A stretch of DNA of 64,000 nucleotides from Sinotaia quadrata (GCA_028829895.1 CM054183.1:70493071-70557070), one strand, 5' to 3'. Positions 11,048-25,376 are shown, counted from the first letter of the stretch. The notes: generated from the sequence alone by a model not told the origin. Translations and numbers: made by a program.

Positions 11048-11640
11048 CCGGTAAATAAAATTGGTTTATGTAATATTTTTGTAACGTATTCAAACACAAA
11101 GATTTGTTGTGTTACAGTAGTCAGATAAGATTAGTTTATGTAATACCTTTGTAACGTATTCAAACACAAAGATTTGTTGTGTTAAAATAGTCAGATAAGC
11201 GGTAATACTAGTTTACCTAACTCTCCATGTACATGATCAGTACAAATGTACTGAGGATTTGTCGCAATGTACATACTAGTAAATTAAACAGTTATTTGCT
11301 TGAAGATGTACAATTTGCTCACTGTAAATTAAATAGTTGTACGTGTGAGGATACAGTCGCAATTTATATACTCGTAAATTAAACAACTCTATGTATGAAA
11401 ATGTCACAACCTACCCACTGGCATATTAAACAGTTAAATGTGTGAAGATGTCACAACCTACCCACTGGCATATTAAACAGTTAAATGTGTGAAGATGTTA
11501 CAACCTACCCACTGGCATATTAAACAGTTAAATGTATGAAGATGTCACAACCTACCCACTGGCATATTAAACAGTTAAATGTATGAAGATGTCACAACCT
11601 ACCCACTGGCATATTAAACTGTTAAATGTGTGAAGATAGG
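11048..11640. repeat. About 95-nt repeat x2, then 47-nt repeat x5.4
   Basis: 11048-11200: two copies around cgtattcaaacacaaagatt. 11397-11635: unit gaagatgtcacaacctaccc plus actggcatattaaacagtta and a few bases. Confidence 0.9.
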
Positions 11641-11734
11641 TTCCTTACAGCTGCTGTGTAATTTGAAAAGTCAGGAAAATCGGTATTTGTTGTATACAAG
11701 TACTTGTAAGTGAATGAGATAGACGAATCATTCC

Positions 11735-12010
11735 TTTATATTCAGCCCACCAGTAATTTAAGAGCAATATTAGCCAAGCTTTATATTCAGCTCACCAGTA
11801 ATTTAAGAGCAATATTAGCCAAGCTTTATATTCAGCTCACCAGTAATTTAAGAGCAATATTAGCCAAGCTTTATATTCAGCTCACCAGTAATTTAAGAGC
11901 AATATTAGCCAAGCTTTATATTCAGCTCACCAGTAATTTGAAGAACAATATTAGCCAAGCTTCATATTCAGCTCACCAGTAATTTGATGAACAATATTAG
12001 CCAAGCTTTC
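11735..12010. repeat. 45-nt minisatellite, 6 copies
   Basis: Unit ttatattcagctcaccagta plus atttaagagcaatattagcc. It is open in frame only because 45 is divisible by 3. Confidence 0.94.
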
Positions 12011-12117
12011 CAGCTCTTAAACAAACAAGAAGCGCCATTTACGTTTACAACTCGCATAATATAACATGAAGTGAAGATACTGTAGTAACTGCATCTAACT
12101 CTGCACGTTCGTCACGA

Positions 12118-12412
12118 AGTGGATATCTATTACTTACAATAATGGATATCTATTACTGACAATAATGGATATCTATTACTGACAATAATGGATATCTATT
12201 ACTTACATTAATGGATATCTATTACTGACAATAATGGATATCTATTACTTACAATAATGGATATCTATTACTGACAATAATGGATATCTATTACTGACAA
12301 TAATGGATATCTATTACTTACAATAATGGATATCAATTACTTACATTAATGGATATCTATTACTGACAATAATGGATATCTATTACTTACAATAATGGAT
12401 ATCTATTACTTC
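12118..12412. repeat. 23-nt minisatellite, about 13 copies
   Basis: Unit aatggatatctattactgac plus aat. Two main variants (ctgac/cttac) are interspersed. Confidence 0.95.
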
Positions 12413-12629
12413 AATAAACGTAAGAGTCAAATGAGCTATAAAGATGCTGTAAATAGGTCCTAGATAAACCACCAAATATTCGGAGATTTGTTGTATGTAT
12501 GTATATATGTGCGTGTGTTTATGTATGTGTGTACGTGTAATTAGCGTCTGTTCAACAGTCGGTACGATATTGCAATTAGAGATGAATAGTTGTAAAATAA
12601 AGAGAAGAAAATATTTGATTATGTGCTAA

Positions 12630-13150
12630 ATGCATGTAATTAAGCGGTAGATACAATTAACAATTAAGTATACATAGATTTGTTGTACGGCATGTCAAGT
12701 TTTATAAACAATGAATGGTTAAGTGGCATAAATTTGTTGTACGCACTAAGTTACATATACAGTTGAAAGTTAAGTATACATGATTTGCTGTACTCTTACT
12801 ATCAAGTTGCATTAGCAATTAACAGTTAAGTAGACATAGTTTTGTTGTACTCGACTTATCAAGTTGCATTAACAATTAAAAGTTAAGTAGACATAGTTTT
12901 GTTGTACTCGACTTATCAAGTTGCATTAACAATTAAAAGTTAAGTAGACAGTTTTGTTGTACTCGACTTATCAAGTTGCATTAACAATTAAAAGTTAAGT
13001 AGACAGTTTTGTTGTACTCGACTTATCAAGTTGCATTAACAATTAATAGTTAAGTAGACACAGTTTTGTTGTACTCGTCTTATCAAGTTGTATTAACAAT
13101 TAACAGTTAAGTAGACATGTAATTGTTGTACATATTAAGTTACGTATCCA
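12630..13150. repeat. About 57-nt minisatellite, about 8 copies
   Basis: Unit agttaagtagacatagtttt, gttgtactcgacttatcaag, ttgcattaacaattaaa, with diverged edge copies and a homogeneous centre. Confidence 0.9.
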
Positions 13151-13936
13151 AATACAATAACAATTAAGTGTACGAAGATTTGTTCTTTATACCTCACTAC
13201 GATAAAGATAAAATAAAAATTCAATTGATGAACGATGATTTAATGCTTTAAATACAACAGCTAAAATACGTCTGCAATTTCTGTATTATGAATATTGTTT
13301 ATTATTAATTAAGTACTTTTTTACATTTTGATAACAATTAAAATACAATCTAACTCATAAAAGTTAACTGGTCGTAGATAAAAACATGCAGCTTTCAAAC
13401 AATCAACTCTTTATGAATGTTGTTGAGTGTTTTGGTTCAACAAGTGAACACTTGTTGAGTGTCTTGGTTTAACAAGTGAACACTTGACTGGGTGTTCATC
13501 GAAAGAAGCTCAAGTGCTTGCCCGTGTACTTCATGACTACTATATCAAGCCACATAGTGAGAACTGATTATGGTGAACAAATATCAATGCTGATCAAGAT
13601 ACATTTTGAAAAAAATAATTTATTTTGCATGCTACCTTATAACTACGTAATAATCAGCGTTTTTGAAATCATCACAAACATTGTGATTAAGGTTAAGGTT
13701 AAGGGAGATGTGTCAAGATCTATTTCCGTCTAATATTTTGGTTAATTCTTTAAATAAGGCCCTTAAAATACAAATATGTTTATATAAACTATGAATTGTT
13801 ATGTAAATTACTAATGTCATTGTTTAAGCATGAAAAAGAAAATAAGCGCAATAAAAAATGAGAATAGCACATATTTTACATTTTAAATATTGGCTGAGAT
13901 GAAGTTATCAGTCTTTCTGCATTATTACGAATTAAA
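13151..13936. other. Mostly unique AT-rich sequence
   Basis: Contains a two-copy repeat with a perfect palindrome AACAAGTG-AA-CACTTGTT at 13439-13456. The 71-codon frame at 13518 has no supporting signal. Confidence 0.45.
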
Positions 13937-13989
<53 letters not shown>

Positions 13990-14145
13990 GTTAGTCTCTA
14001 TGCATGTCTGTCTGTCTGTCTGCCTGCCTGCCTGCCTGTCTATCTATCTATCTGTCTGTCTGTCTGTCTATCCATCCATCCATCCATCCATCCATCCATC
14101 TATCTATCTATGTCTGTCTGGCTATCTATCTATTTATCTATCTAT
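13937..14145. repeat. Compound tetranucleotide tract
   Basis: (CTAT)n, (CTGT)n, (CTGC)n and (CCAT)n blocks. Confidence 0.97.
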
Positions 14146-14277
14146 CATCAGCATGAATGTATTACTGTATATCTGCCGTATACATGTATGCAAGTCTGTT
14201 TGTCTAGCTATCTATCAAATAGTTATGTGAACAAATCTATCTACACATAATGAACACATTATCCTTAGTGTACATCA

Positions 14278-14533
14278 ACATGACTTATTTGAAACTAAAA
14301 TATATCACACATTTTATACATCAGTTCAGAAATTATCGCTACATGACTTATTTGAAACTAAAATATATCACACATTTTATACATCAGTTCAGAAATTATC
14401 GCTACATGACTTATTTGAAACTAAAATATATCACACATTTTATACATCAGTTCAGAAATTATCGCTACATGACTTATTTGAAACTAAAATATATCACACA
14501 TTTTATACATCAGTTCAGAAATTATCGCTACAT
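14278..14533. repeat. 63-nt minisatellite, 4 essentially identical copies
   Basis: Unit acatgacttatttgaaacta, aaatatatcacacattttat, acatcagttcagaaattatc and gct. Near-perfect identity indicates recent expansion. Confidence 0.97.
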
Positions 14534-14659
14534 ACATTTAGAAAATTGCATAATATACACACCAGGAATGCATTCATTACATATACATGTTTAAAACGTC
14601 TATATAACTGGCACGTTGTCATGACATCATTACATGAAGACGTACTACTGCTTAACACT

Positions 14660-15905
14660 CCTTCCCACTCAGATGATTATTAAAACCATTCTTTCAAGCG
14701 TCTTTTAACATAGACACTTCCTAAACTTCAGTAACAAACCTCCTTCCCACTCAGATGATTAATTATTAAAACCATTCTTTCAAGCGTCTTTTAACATAGA
14801 CACTTCCTAAACTTCAGTAACAAACCTCCTTCACACTCAGATGATTATTAAAACCATTCTTTCACATAGACTCTTCCTAAACTTCAGTAACAAACCCCCT
14901 TCATACATGTCAGCAAAAGAAACGTCTTTCATAACGGTCATAAACAAAGTTCTCTCAAATAAGTCACTAAATAAATCCTTTTATTACCCTTCTTTATCGT
15001 CACTAACAATATTTTTTCCTACAAACACCAGACATCTTCCATCCTTCAGTTATTAACACATTTCCTTTCCTACATGTCACATACAAACTCTTTCTCTATA
15101 ATTTACTTTTTAAAAAAATACCTGCCTACACGTCACATACAAACTCTTTCCCTATAATTTACTTTCAAAAAAATGCCTGCCTACACGTCACATACAAACT
15201 CTTTCCCTATAATTTACTTTTTTAAAAAACCGACTGCCTGTACGTCACTAAATTGGATGTCTTCATTACGTCATTAACACACTTTTCCTCCATATGCTAA
15301 TAAAATATTTCATCCCTACACGTCACTAAAATAATTCTCACCGAAGGACAATAAGAGATTTACATTTCCACGTCACTAACAAACTCCTTTCCTCGATGCT
15401 AATGAAATATTTCATCCCTATACGTCACTAAAAACATTCTCACTGAAGAACAATACGAGATTTAATTTTGAACATTTTAAACAACTTATACTTTTCTCAA
15501 AATTCCCCCCCCCCCACCGTACTTGTTTGTATTTTTATGCCGAGTAAACCATATACGTCATCTCATGGCGGGACAGTCCAGACATCACATAAAGCTCAGG
15601 TGGACATGGCTGACATTTTGTTAAGTTGAAAATTAGAACAGTCAATAAGAAAGGTTATAAGTTATTAAAAGATTATTAGCAACAACTTATTAGTTGTACA
15701 TAAAGTTACTCCTTCACAATAAAAATATTATAACAAAAGTCCTTCATACACATCACTAACAAGTCACTAATAAACGTCCTTTCAAACACGTCACTAAAAA
15801 TATCTATTTTAAAAGTCACTAACAAAAGTCTTTCATACACGTCACTATAACGTACCTATTTTTAAAGTCACTATCAAACGTCCTTCATACACGTCACTAA
15901 AAATG
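14660..15905. repeat. Cluster of short-copy repeats around ACGTCACTAA motifs
   Basis: 14660-14905 about 83-nt x3. 15060-15245 about 57-nt x3 (acgtcacatacaaactcttt). 15240-15450 and 15730-15905 are degenerate units sharing cacgtcactaa. A C9 homopolymer lies near 15508. No gene. Confidence 0.75.
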
Positions 15906-16289
15906 TATTGTGACGCCAACGCCACTTAGTTAACGGATATTAGTATTATTAATTAATTAAACATCCAAAAATAATTGTATGTGATGAGAATCTTAATTTA
16001 TTTTATTACTGATCCTCCAGCAGACATCACTTGGCAGATATGTAGGCGCTGTGAACATTTTCTTCCTTCCACAACTTTAAAGATAAACGTTTACGGTCAC
16101 AATCTGTCTGTAGATTTAAAACTTCTTACTAAAGGAGAAGACAAATCTATATTTTAATCTATAATTTAATCTATATTTAGTGAGTCCCATCCACCCACTT
16201 TCTTCTCCAACATAAAGTTATCAATATGTGTAAGAAGGTCAATAAATTTAACAATAAATTTATTAAATCAGCAATCAAATATGCATATG

Positions 16290-17765
16290 ACAAATACAAT
16301 GGGAAAGATGACTTGTCATCAACATTAGAGAAAAACAGCAAGAGTGTATAAAATGTTGACATTCAAGTATTAGAGAAAAATGATGACATTCAAACATTAG
16401 AGGAGACAGCAAGAGAGCTTAAAATGATGACATTCAAACTTTGGATGTAAAGAGCAGATGAGTATAAAATGATGACATTCAAACATTAAATGAAAATAAA
16501 CATTAAAAATAGAATGAATGCATAAATGATGACATTCAAACATTAAATGAAAATAAACATTAAAAATAGAATGAATGCATAAATGATGACATTCAAACAA
16601 CAGAGAAAAATAGCAAGAGCGCATAAAATGATTGCATTCACAGCATTTGAAAACAATAGCATAGTGCATAAAATCATGACCATGAAACGTTGGAGGAAAA
16701 TTGCAAAATGCTTCAAATGATGACATCATCATTAGACTAAATTAGCAGTTGAGTATAAAATGTTGACATTTAAACATTCGAAGTAAAATAGCAGTTGAGT
16801 ATAAAATGATGGCAGTCAAACATTCGAAGAAAATAGCAAGAGTTCATAAAATGATGACATTCACAGAATTAGCGTAACATAGCAGATTAGTGTAAAATGA
16901 TGACAATCAAACATTAGAAAAAAATAGCAGAAGAGTATGAAATGACGACATTCTAGCATTATAGGAACATAGAAATAGTGCATAATATGATGACATTCAA
17001 GCATTAGAGGAAAATAGTAGGAGTGCATAAAATGATGAAAAAAATAGCAGATGAGTATAAAATGCGATAGTCAATCATTAGACAAAAATCAAGATAAGTA
17101 TTAAATAATGACATTTAAACATTAGAGAAAATAGAAGATTAGTATAAAATGATGACATTCAAACATTAGAAATTGCTGATGAGTATAACACAATGCCGTT
17201 CAAAGCATTAGAGGAAAATTGCTGATGTGTATAAAGTGATTATATTAAAATCTTAAATGAAAAAGCAAGAGTGCATAAAATGATGAAATTCAAACATTAG
17301 AGGAAAATAGCAGATGATTATAAAAAGATGACATTCATACAAGAGAAGTAAACAGCAAGAGGGCATAAAATGCTGATATTCATTGATGAGAAGTAAATAG
17401 CAAGAGGGCATAAATGCTGATATTCAAGCTTTAGTAGAAAATGGCAGATGAGTATAAAATAATGATATTAAAAAATTAGAGGAAAACAACATATAGGTTT
17501 AAAATGATGACATTCATACGTTAGAGTAAAATAGCAAGAGTGCATAAAATGATGACATTCAAGCATTAAAGGAATATAACTAGAGTGCATAAAATAATGA
17601 CATTCGCAACATTAGAATAAAATTGCAGATGAGTAGAAAATTATGACATTCGATTATTAGAAGAAAATAGCAATGGTGCATAAAATGATGACATTCATAC
17701 ATTATAGGAAAATAACACGTGCGTTATAAATGAAGATGACATTAAGCATTACTTAATTATCAAAA
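16290..17765. repeat. Long degenerate array of about 45-nt units
   Basis: About 30 diverged copies with core gagtataaaatgatgacatt plus caaacattagagg. The high divergence contrasts with the homogeneous arrays elsewhere, suggesting an older array. Confidence 0.85.
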
Positions 17766-17884
17766 GCACACGAGTTACATATGATGACAATTTCAGCAAA
17801 TGCAACGACAATAAATGTTACAGGTAAATAATCACAACTATTTTTGTAATTCAGAGAAACCTTCAAAGGAAATCAATTAGATAA

Positions 17885-19075
17885 TGCAAAGTCTTTAAGA
17901 ATGACTCCATTATTATTATTGTAATTAATTGATCTTTTAATTTATATTTTAATAAATACGTTTTAGAATGACTCAGTTATTATTTACTTAATGAAGTGAT
18001 CTTTAACTTTATATTTTAATAAATATATTTATGACTCCGTTGTTACTTACTTAATTTATTGATCTTTCAATTTATATTTAATAATATATTTAGGATGACG
18101 TCTTTAATAATTACTTAATTAATTGGTGTTTAAATATATATTTTAATAAATGTGTTATAAATGACATAGCTATTACGTACTTAATTAATTGATCTTTTTA
18201 TTTATATTTTAAGAAATATATTTAGGAATGACTTAGCTATTACGTACTTAACTAAGTGATGATTTTATTTATATTTAATAAATATATTTAGCAATCACTT
18301 CTTTACTACTTACTTAATTAATTGATCATTTAATTTATAATTTAAGAAATATATTTAGGAATGACTTAGCTATTACTTAATTAATTGATCATTTTATTTA
18401 TTATGTTTATTAATTATGTTTATATAAATAATGAACACATATATACATAATTATGTTTATATAAGTAGTAAACACAAATATAGGTTATAATTATATAAAT
18501 AATAAACACAAATTTAATTATTTATGGTGGCTAGGGAAAAAACACAAACATAATTAGTTATCTTTATATAACTAACAAAAACAAATATAAATAAGTATGT
18601 TTATATAACTAATAAACACAAATAAAATTAACTTTGTTTATATAACTAATAAATACAAATACATTAATTATGATTATATAAATAATAAACACAAATATAA
18701 TTAATTATGTTTATATAAATAATAAACACAAATATAATTAATTATGTTTATATAATTAGTATACAAAAATATTTTAGGTTAGGTTACTAGAACTAATAAA
18801 CACTGATATAAATACCTGTAGTTATATTGCTGTAACTAATAAACACATATATAATTAATTATATTTAGTTAACTAATAAACACAAATATAATTAATTATT
18901 ATGATATAAGTAATAAAGAAATATATAATTAATTATATTTAGTTAACTAATAAACACAAATATAATTAATTATTATGATATAAGTAATAAACACATATAT
19001 AATTAATTATATTTAGTTAACTAATAAACACAAATATAATTAATTATTATGATATAAGTAATAAACACATATATA
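17885..19075. repeat. Two AT-rich degenerate arrays
   Basis: 17885-18420: about 65-nt units around atttatattttaataaatat and acttaattaattgatc. 18425-19075: about 38-nt units around aataaacacaaatataatta. Confidence 0.85.
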
Positions 19076-19079
19076 TTTC

Positions 19080-19560
19080 TTACAAAATACGCTGCTCTTC
19101 ATTTTCAGTACTCTGTGCGATGTGAAACGACAGTCGACCTGGGTCATACCACAAATCTTTCCTCTAATGCTGCAAAATTGCGAAAAGAAGTATTATATGC
19201 TCAGATTAGAAACGGTTAAATGCATTCGACTTTACAGTTAGAGGTCTTTAATGATAAAAGCAAAGTCAGGTTCGGTTCTTACGCACGTTAACTTTGATTA
19301 GGGTTTCAAACACCGAACCTTATACGGTTTTCTAATGCTTGTCTATAAATAACTCCATTGAACTCCTCTCTGTGGTTAAAACAACAAACGACAGCACCCC
19401 CGCATGTTCTAATTACGGCGTGGTCTAAATAAATAAATGAATACCAAGCCGAATATTTATTATCCTGCACTGTTTCAAGTAAATTTTAGTGTTACAGCTT
19501 CAGAATGAACGTGCATGCTTTTATATTCTTTGCAGATGTTTTAAGACGTTAGATTTCACA
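19080..19560. other. Unique sequence, no feature recognised
   Basis: Moderate GC, non-repetitive. No long frame or known motif. Confidence 0.4.
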
Positions 19561-20425
19561 TACTGCTCTGCATTCCTTAAGTCTATACGCGTACTATTTT
19601 TAGTATAGGAATCTAGCCTCTAGAGTGCTCCATATTTATTAAGTCTACACATATATTATGTTTAGAATAAGAATATAGAGCCTCTAAGAATAAGAATATA
19701 AGAATAAGAGCCTCTAGAATGCTCAATATTTCTTAAGTCTATACATATACGGGTTTAGTTTAAGATTTTAGGTTTCAATACTGCTCTATATTTCTTAAGT
19801 CTATACATATATAGGTTTAGTTTAAGATTTTAGGTTTCAATACTGTTCTATATTTCTTAAGTCTATACATATATAGGTTTAGTTTAAGATTTTAAGTTTC
19901 AATACTGCTCTATATTTCTTAAGTCTATACATATATAGGTTTAGTTTAAGATTTTAGGTTTCAATACTGCTCTATATTCTTTAAGTCTATACATATATAG
20001 GTTTAGTTTAAGATTTTAGGTTTCAATACTGCTCTATATTCTTTAAGTCTATACATATATAGGTTTAGTTTAAGATTTTAGGTTTCAATACTGCTCTATA
20101 TTCTTTAAGTCTATACATGTGTTATGTTGTTTTTATTAGTTTAAGATTTTAGGCTTCGACGCTGCTCTATATTCCTTAATATGTGTATTATGTTTCATTT
20201 AAGATTTTGGGCCTCAACAGTAATCTATACTCTTTAAGTCTATATGTGTATTATGTTTCATTTAAGATTTTGGGCCTCAACAGTAATTTATACTGTTTAA
20301 GTCTAAATGTTTATTATGTTTCATTTAAGATTTTAGGCCTCAACAGTAATCTATACTCTTTAAGTATATATGTGTATTATGTTTCATTTAAGATTTTAGG
20401 CCTCAACAATAATCTGTATTCTAAC
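19560..20425. repeat. 61-63-nt minisatellite that changes type along its length
   Basis: About 14 units. 19720-20120 has ttaagtctatacatatatag-type units, 20170-20420 has tatgtgtattatgtttcatt-type units. Both share ttaagattttaggyytcaa and ctctatattctttaagtcta, so one family has diverged into two blocks. Confidence 0.9.
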
Positions 20426-20683
20426 TTTTAATAATTACTGAAAGCCTTATATTAATTTAATTACATTATGCTATATTATAAACAGATCTATGAAGTGGTC
20501 TGCTAGCACTATTAGCATCCCAGTTACCAGTTTCACTGCTAACAAATACAACTTCTTAAAGAGTGCGACTACACACCAGCCTGCTACCAATGACTTTATC
20601 TAACTTAACCTGACTTTAATTTTAAGGAGGTCTAATATTATGTCACTAAAGCCAAAAGTAAGGTACAACTAGGGAACCTTTTA

Positions 20684-21600
20684 ATAATGATATTACTCCA
20701 AGACCTATTAATAATGATACTACTCCAAGACCTATTAATAATGATATTACTCCAAGACCTATTAATAATGATACTACTCCAAGACCTATTAATAATGATA
20801 TTACTCCAAGACCTATTAATAATGATACTACTCCAAGACCTATTAATAATGATACTACTCCAAGACCTATTAATAATGATATTACTCCAAGACCTATTAA
20901 TAATGATACTACTCCAAGACCTATTAATAATGATACTACTCCAAGACCTATTAATAATGATATTACTCCAAGACCTATTAATAATGATACTACTCCAAGA
21001 CCTATTAATAATGATACTACTCCAAGACCTATTAATAATGATACTACTCCAAGACCTATCAATAATGATACAACTCCAAGACTTATTAATAATGATACTA
21101 CTCCAAGACCTATTAATAATAACAAACTAACTACCAATGAAAATACTAGCATATTTTAATAATAACACTACTATCAGACTTATTAATAATGATACTACTG
21201 CCAAACACATTAATAATGATAATACTAACCGATCTATTAATAAATACACTACCAGCCCAACTATTAATAAAAATATTACTAGAAGATCTGTTAATGGCAC
21301 TGCTATTAGATCTATATATAATAATGACATATAGTAATCTACTAAAAATGTCACTGTATCAAATCAATTAAAATAGCACTGCTATTAGATCTATAAATAA
21401 TGACATATAGTAAATCTACTAAAAATGTCACTGTATCAGATCAATTAAAATAGCACTGCTATTATATCTATAAATAATGACATCTCTGTAGACCTCTTAA
21501 CAATAACACTTCTGGCAGTCCTATTGATAATTACATTCTACCAGACCTATTAACAATGATACTGCTAACAGACCTATCAAAAGTGACACTGCTAGCTGTG
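20684..21600. repeat. 27-nt minisatellite x16 with a degenerate tail
   Basis: 20684-21119: unit attaataatgatactactcc plus aagacct. It then decays to about 21600. Open frames on both strands (Leu/Ile-rich) are artefacts of a 27-nt period. Confidence 0.95.
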
Positions 21601-21897
21601 ACACTTCTATTATGCCTTGAGAAAAAATACTTCCTTGCTGGACTTTGATATTAGCTCGTCGACCTTAAGTAAGCTCCCTTGTCTGCATTTAAAGGCATTA
21701 TAAAACGTAAAATTGAACACCATTTGTCCATCCGCAATATGGTGCCATGCAAAAAGTAGTGCCTATAGTGCTAAAATTGTATGCTTGTATAGTTACATAT
21801 TTCTAAATAACTTTGCAGCATAGTTAATCGTAAGAGAATAAATTATGATTTTGTTGCAACTAATTACTTTCAAATGAGTGTAAACACTTATTTTATG
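21601..21897. other. Unique sequence, no feature recognised
   Basis: No repeat or exon signal seen. Confidence 0.4.
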
Positions 21898-22208
21898 AGG
21901 GCATGGGTGTGACTGAGAGATGATAGGGGTGCGACTGGAGAGATGATAGGGGTGTGACTGAGAGATGATAGGGGTGTGACTGGAGAGATGATAGGGGTGT
22001 GACTGGAGAGATGATAGGGGTGTGACTGGAGAGATAACAGGGGTGTGACTGGAGAGATGATAGGGGTGTGACGGAGAGATGATAGGGGTGTGACTGGAGA
22101 GATGATAAGGGTGTGACTGGAGAGATGATAGGGGTGTGACTGGAGAGATGATAGGGGTGTGACTGGAGAGATGATAGGGGTGTGACTGAGAGATGATAGG
22201 GGTGCGAT
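21898..22208. repeat. 23-nt minisatellite, about 13 copies
   Basis: Unit gtgactggagagatgatagg plus ggt. Some units are 21-22 nt. Confidence 0.95.
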
Positions 22209-22508
22209 ATTCGCTGTTGCGCACATTAACTCAGCAGATTGATTTAACAGTGCGCTCATGGCATGTGGCCCATTACGGGTGGTTACCGATTTAATATCTT
22301 TCTAAATGTCATTCACAACAAGCATTGTATTTTGTAAAGAAAAATTATAGAGCTGTCATGGATTTTAATAGTATTATATTTTACAGTAAACAATTGGACA
22401 AATAATTATTATTTCAAGAATTTATCTTATAGAGAACCGTGTCCCAGACTGATTACCCAGAACATTCAGAGAGTGTTTTCCATCTGCACAGAGAATGACA
22501 CTAATCTC

Positions 22509-23090
22509 TACCACCATAGAGTAGTCACACAGAATGACGTTATACGAAAACCACCATAGAGTAGTCACACAGAATGACGTTATACGAAAACCACCATAGA
22601 GTAGTCACACAGAATGACGTTATACGAAAACCACCATAGAGTAGTCACACAGAATGACGTTATACGAAAACCACCATAGAGTAGTCACACAGAATGACGT
22701 TATACGAAAACCACCATAGAGTAGTCACACAGAATGACGTTATACGAAAACCACCATAGAGTAGTCACACAGAATGACGTTATACGAAAACCACCATAGA
22801 GTAGTCACACAGAATGACGTTATACGAAAACCACCATAGAGGACAGTCACACAGAATGAAACTAACCTCTACCACCATAGTGTACAGTCAAACAAAAAAT
22901 GACATGATAATTATCTAGTCCACCATACAGTACAGTTATACAGAATGACATTATATCCATACCACCATGGTGTGCACTCAAATAGAATAACACAATATCT
23001 ATACAAATATGGTGTGCAGTCACACATAATGACATTATATCTCAACCACCATAAAACGCATTCACAGAGAATGACAACCTCTATCATCAT
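22509..23090. repeat. 40-nt minisatellite x8, then diverged copies
   Basis: Unit gtagtcacacagaatgacgt plus tatacgaaaaccaccataga is nearly perfect to 22845, then degenerates to about 23090 keeping accaccata and cagaatgaca. Confidence 0.94.
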
Positions 23091-23129
23091 ATTATCAATT
23101 AATATCAACATGTACATACATCAGTCTAT

Positions 23130-23716
23130 AAAGAGTATCAGCTAATATCAACATGTACACTTCATGAAGTTTGTATTAAATAGTATCAGCTAATATCAAC
23201 ACGTACACTTCATGAAGTTTGTATTAAATAGTATCAGCTAATATCAACACGTACACTTCATGAAGTTTGTATGAAATAGTATCAGCTAATATCAACATGT
23301 ACACTTTATGAAGTATGTATTAAATAGTATCAGCTAATATCAACACGTAAACTTCATGAAGTTTGTATGAAATAGTATCAGCTAATATCAACATGTACAC
23401 TTTATGAAGTATGTATTAAATAGTATCAGCTAATATCAACATGTACACTTTATGAAGTATGTATTAAATAGTATCAGCTAATATCAACATGTACACTTTA
23501 TGAAGTATGTATGAAATAGTATCAGCTAATATCAACATGTACACTTTATGAAGTATGTATGAAATAGTATCAGCTAATATCAACATGTACACTTCATGAA
23601 GTATGTATTAAATAGTATCAGCTAATATCAACATGTACACTTCATGAAGTTTGTATTAAATAGTATCAGCTAATATCAACATGTACACTTCATGAAGTTT
23701 GTATTAAATAGTATCG
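23130..23716. repeat. 48-nt minisatellite, about 12 copies
   Basis: Unit tagtatcagctaatatcaac, atgtacacttcatgaagttt, gtattaaa. Confidence 0.95.
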
Positions 23717-24365
23717 ATCTTCACCCACTCGCCAAATCACGTATATTGAACTTAGCAGTTTGTGTGCGCATACATCTATCAGGAGGAAATAAATATCCGT
23801 ATTAGATTTATTATTATTATTGACTTCTAGTGACTTCTATTGGCAGTGAATTTTGATCTCCTAACCCTGCCAGGATTCAGGGAAATCCAAAGTTCTACGT
23901 AGTGTATAGGCACTTTCAAGGAGATTTTTTATTATAATTATTATTAATGCACTCTTGAGATGAAGTCAATTGTAAATAATAATATATTCAAGTCCCAAAA
24001 TCCATAAATTCCATTTACAGCAACTGTTGAACTTTGAAAAACATATAACGCGCAACTGATTAACTCTGCAGCAACAGTTGTACGTGACGAAAAAGAGGGG
24101 AATTGGAGCATTTAACGGTATGTCGCGTGCTTAGCGCGTTCACTTAGTTTGCACTTCCTCTCATTGCTCCGCCTTAGCACGCGGTACGTGCGCGCGAGCT
24201 TGAGGAGTGGCTCGACGCAACATTTCAGCACAAATGAAGGAAAACATTCCATTTCCGGATTCAAAGAAATACGCATCTGGTCGTGAAAATGCCAATGTCA
24301 CATGGGCGATAAAAATGACTGTATCTGCAAACCTGGCATAAAGCCCAAGCTACATCCCCTCCCAT
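23717..24365. other. Unique region with a GC-rich, CpG-rich core
   Basis: The core at 24050-24260 carries inverted arms CGCGTGCTTAG (24124-24134) and CTTAGCACGCG (24173-24183). A 35-codon frame starts at ATG 24234. No gene assigned. Confidence 0.4.
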
Positions 24366-25148
24366 TTCCACACCTCTATCAGTCTAACAATGACAATAAT
24401 ACCATTCTCACACCTCTATCAGTCTAACAATGACAATAATACCATTCTCACACCTCTATCAGTCTAACAATGACAATAATACCATTCTTAGGAATCATCG
24501 TGGTTCCTCTTTTTTATTGTGTGTTGTTGTTGCTGTTGTTACAAGCGATGAAGTTTACTATATCCATTGCCAGAGTCCCTTTTATTGCAATTGGTATCTC
24601 TCATCTACGATTAATTTCATAATGATTGTTTTTTGGAGTCTTCTTTTTGTCGACGTGATAATGGTAATTAATAGCCTAACATGTTTTCATCAACGTGACT
24701 CAAAATTTTGCTGCTATCAATGGCATTGTTTTCACTTGGGTAACGATGTCCTATTACTCTGTTTATTGACATTATTTCCTTTGTTATTACGATTAGAATT
24801 ATTAATGTTATTGTTGTCGTAATTGTGAGTAATGTTGTTCTAATCTTCATGATAGCTATTATATCTTCCATTATTAATGACACATTTCTTATTTTCATGG
24901 GTGTGCTCATTAACGAGTGTATTAATGCTGCTGTGAAAATGGGTAACCACACTTCGTTAGAAACTACAGCACATTTAAAGGAACCCTCACGCTATACTAC
25001 ATAAAGTAACGTACACCTCTATTTACCCATCATGCTGTGTAAACGTACACCTGTCTTTACCCATCATGCTGTGTAAACGTACACCTGTCTTTACCCATCA
25101 TGCTGTGTAAACGTACACCTCTCTTTACCCATCATGCTGTGTAAATGA
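24366..25148. repeat. 39-nt x3 and about 34-nt x4 repeats flanking unique sequence
   Basis: 24366-24490: tctaacaatgacaataatac-type. 25005-25148: acccatcatgctgtgtaaac-type. Between them is T/A-rich unique sequence with overlapping frames but no splice or start evidence. Confidence 0.75.
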
Positions 25149-25309
25149 ATAAACTATACTAATAACAGCATCAATACTACATTAAATATTGGGAAACAAA
25201 CAGTCATAAATTGTGTTTAACAACTCAGGATATAAGACAAACTATCAAATCTACAGTTGTTAGTATGAGTCTATTTCAATCTTTCAGACCACAAGTATAA
25301 ATTTAATGG

Positions 25310-25311
<2 letters not shown>

Positions 25312-25376
<65 letters not shown>
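25312..25376. repeat. (CA)n microsatellite
   Basis: About 30 CA units. Confidence 0.97.

Noticed and set aside
20646..21152. 168-codon minus and 147-codon plus hydrophobic repeat ORFs
   Set aside because: 27-nt minisatellite artefacts. The hydrophobic repeats do not represent membrane proteins.
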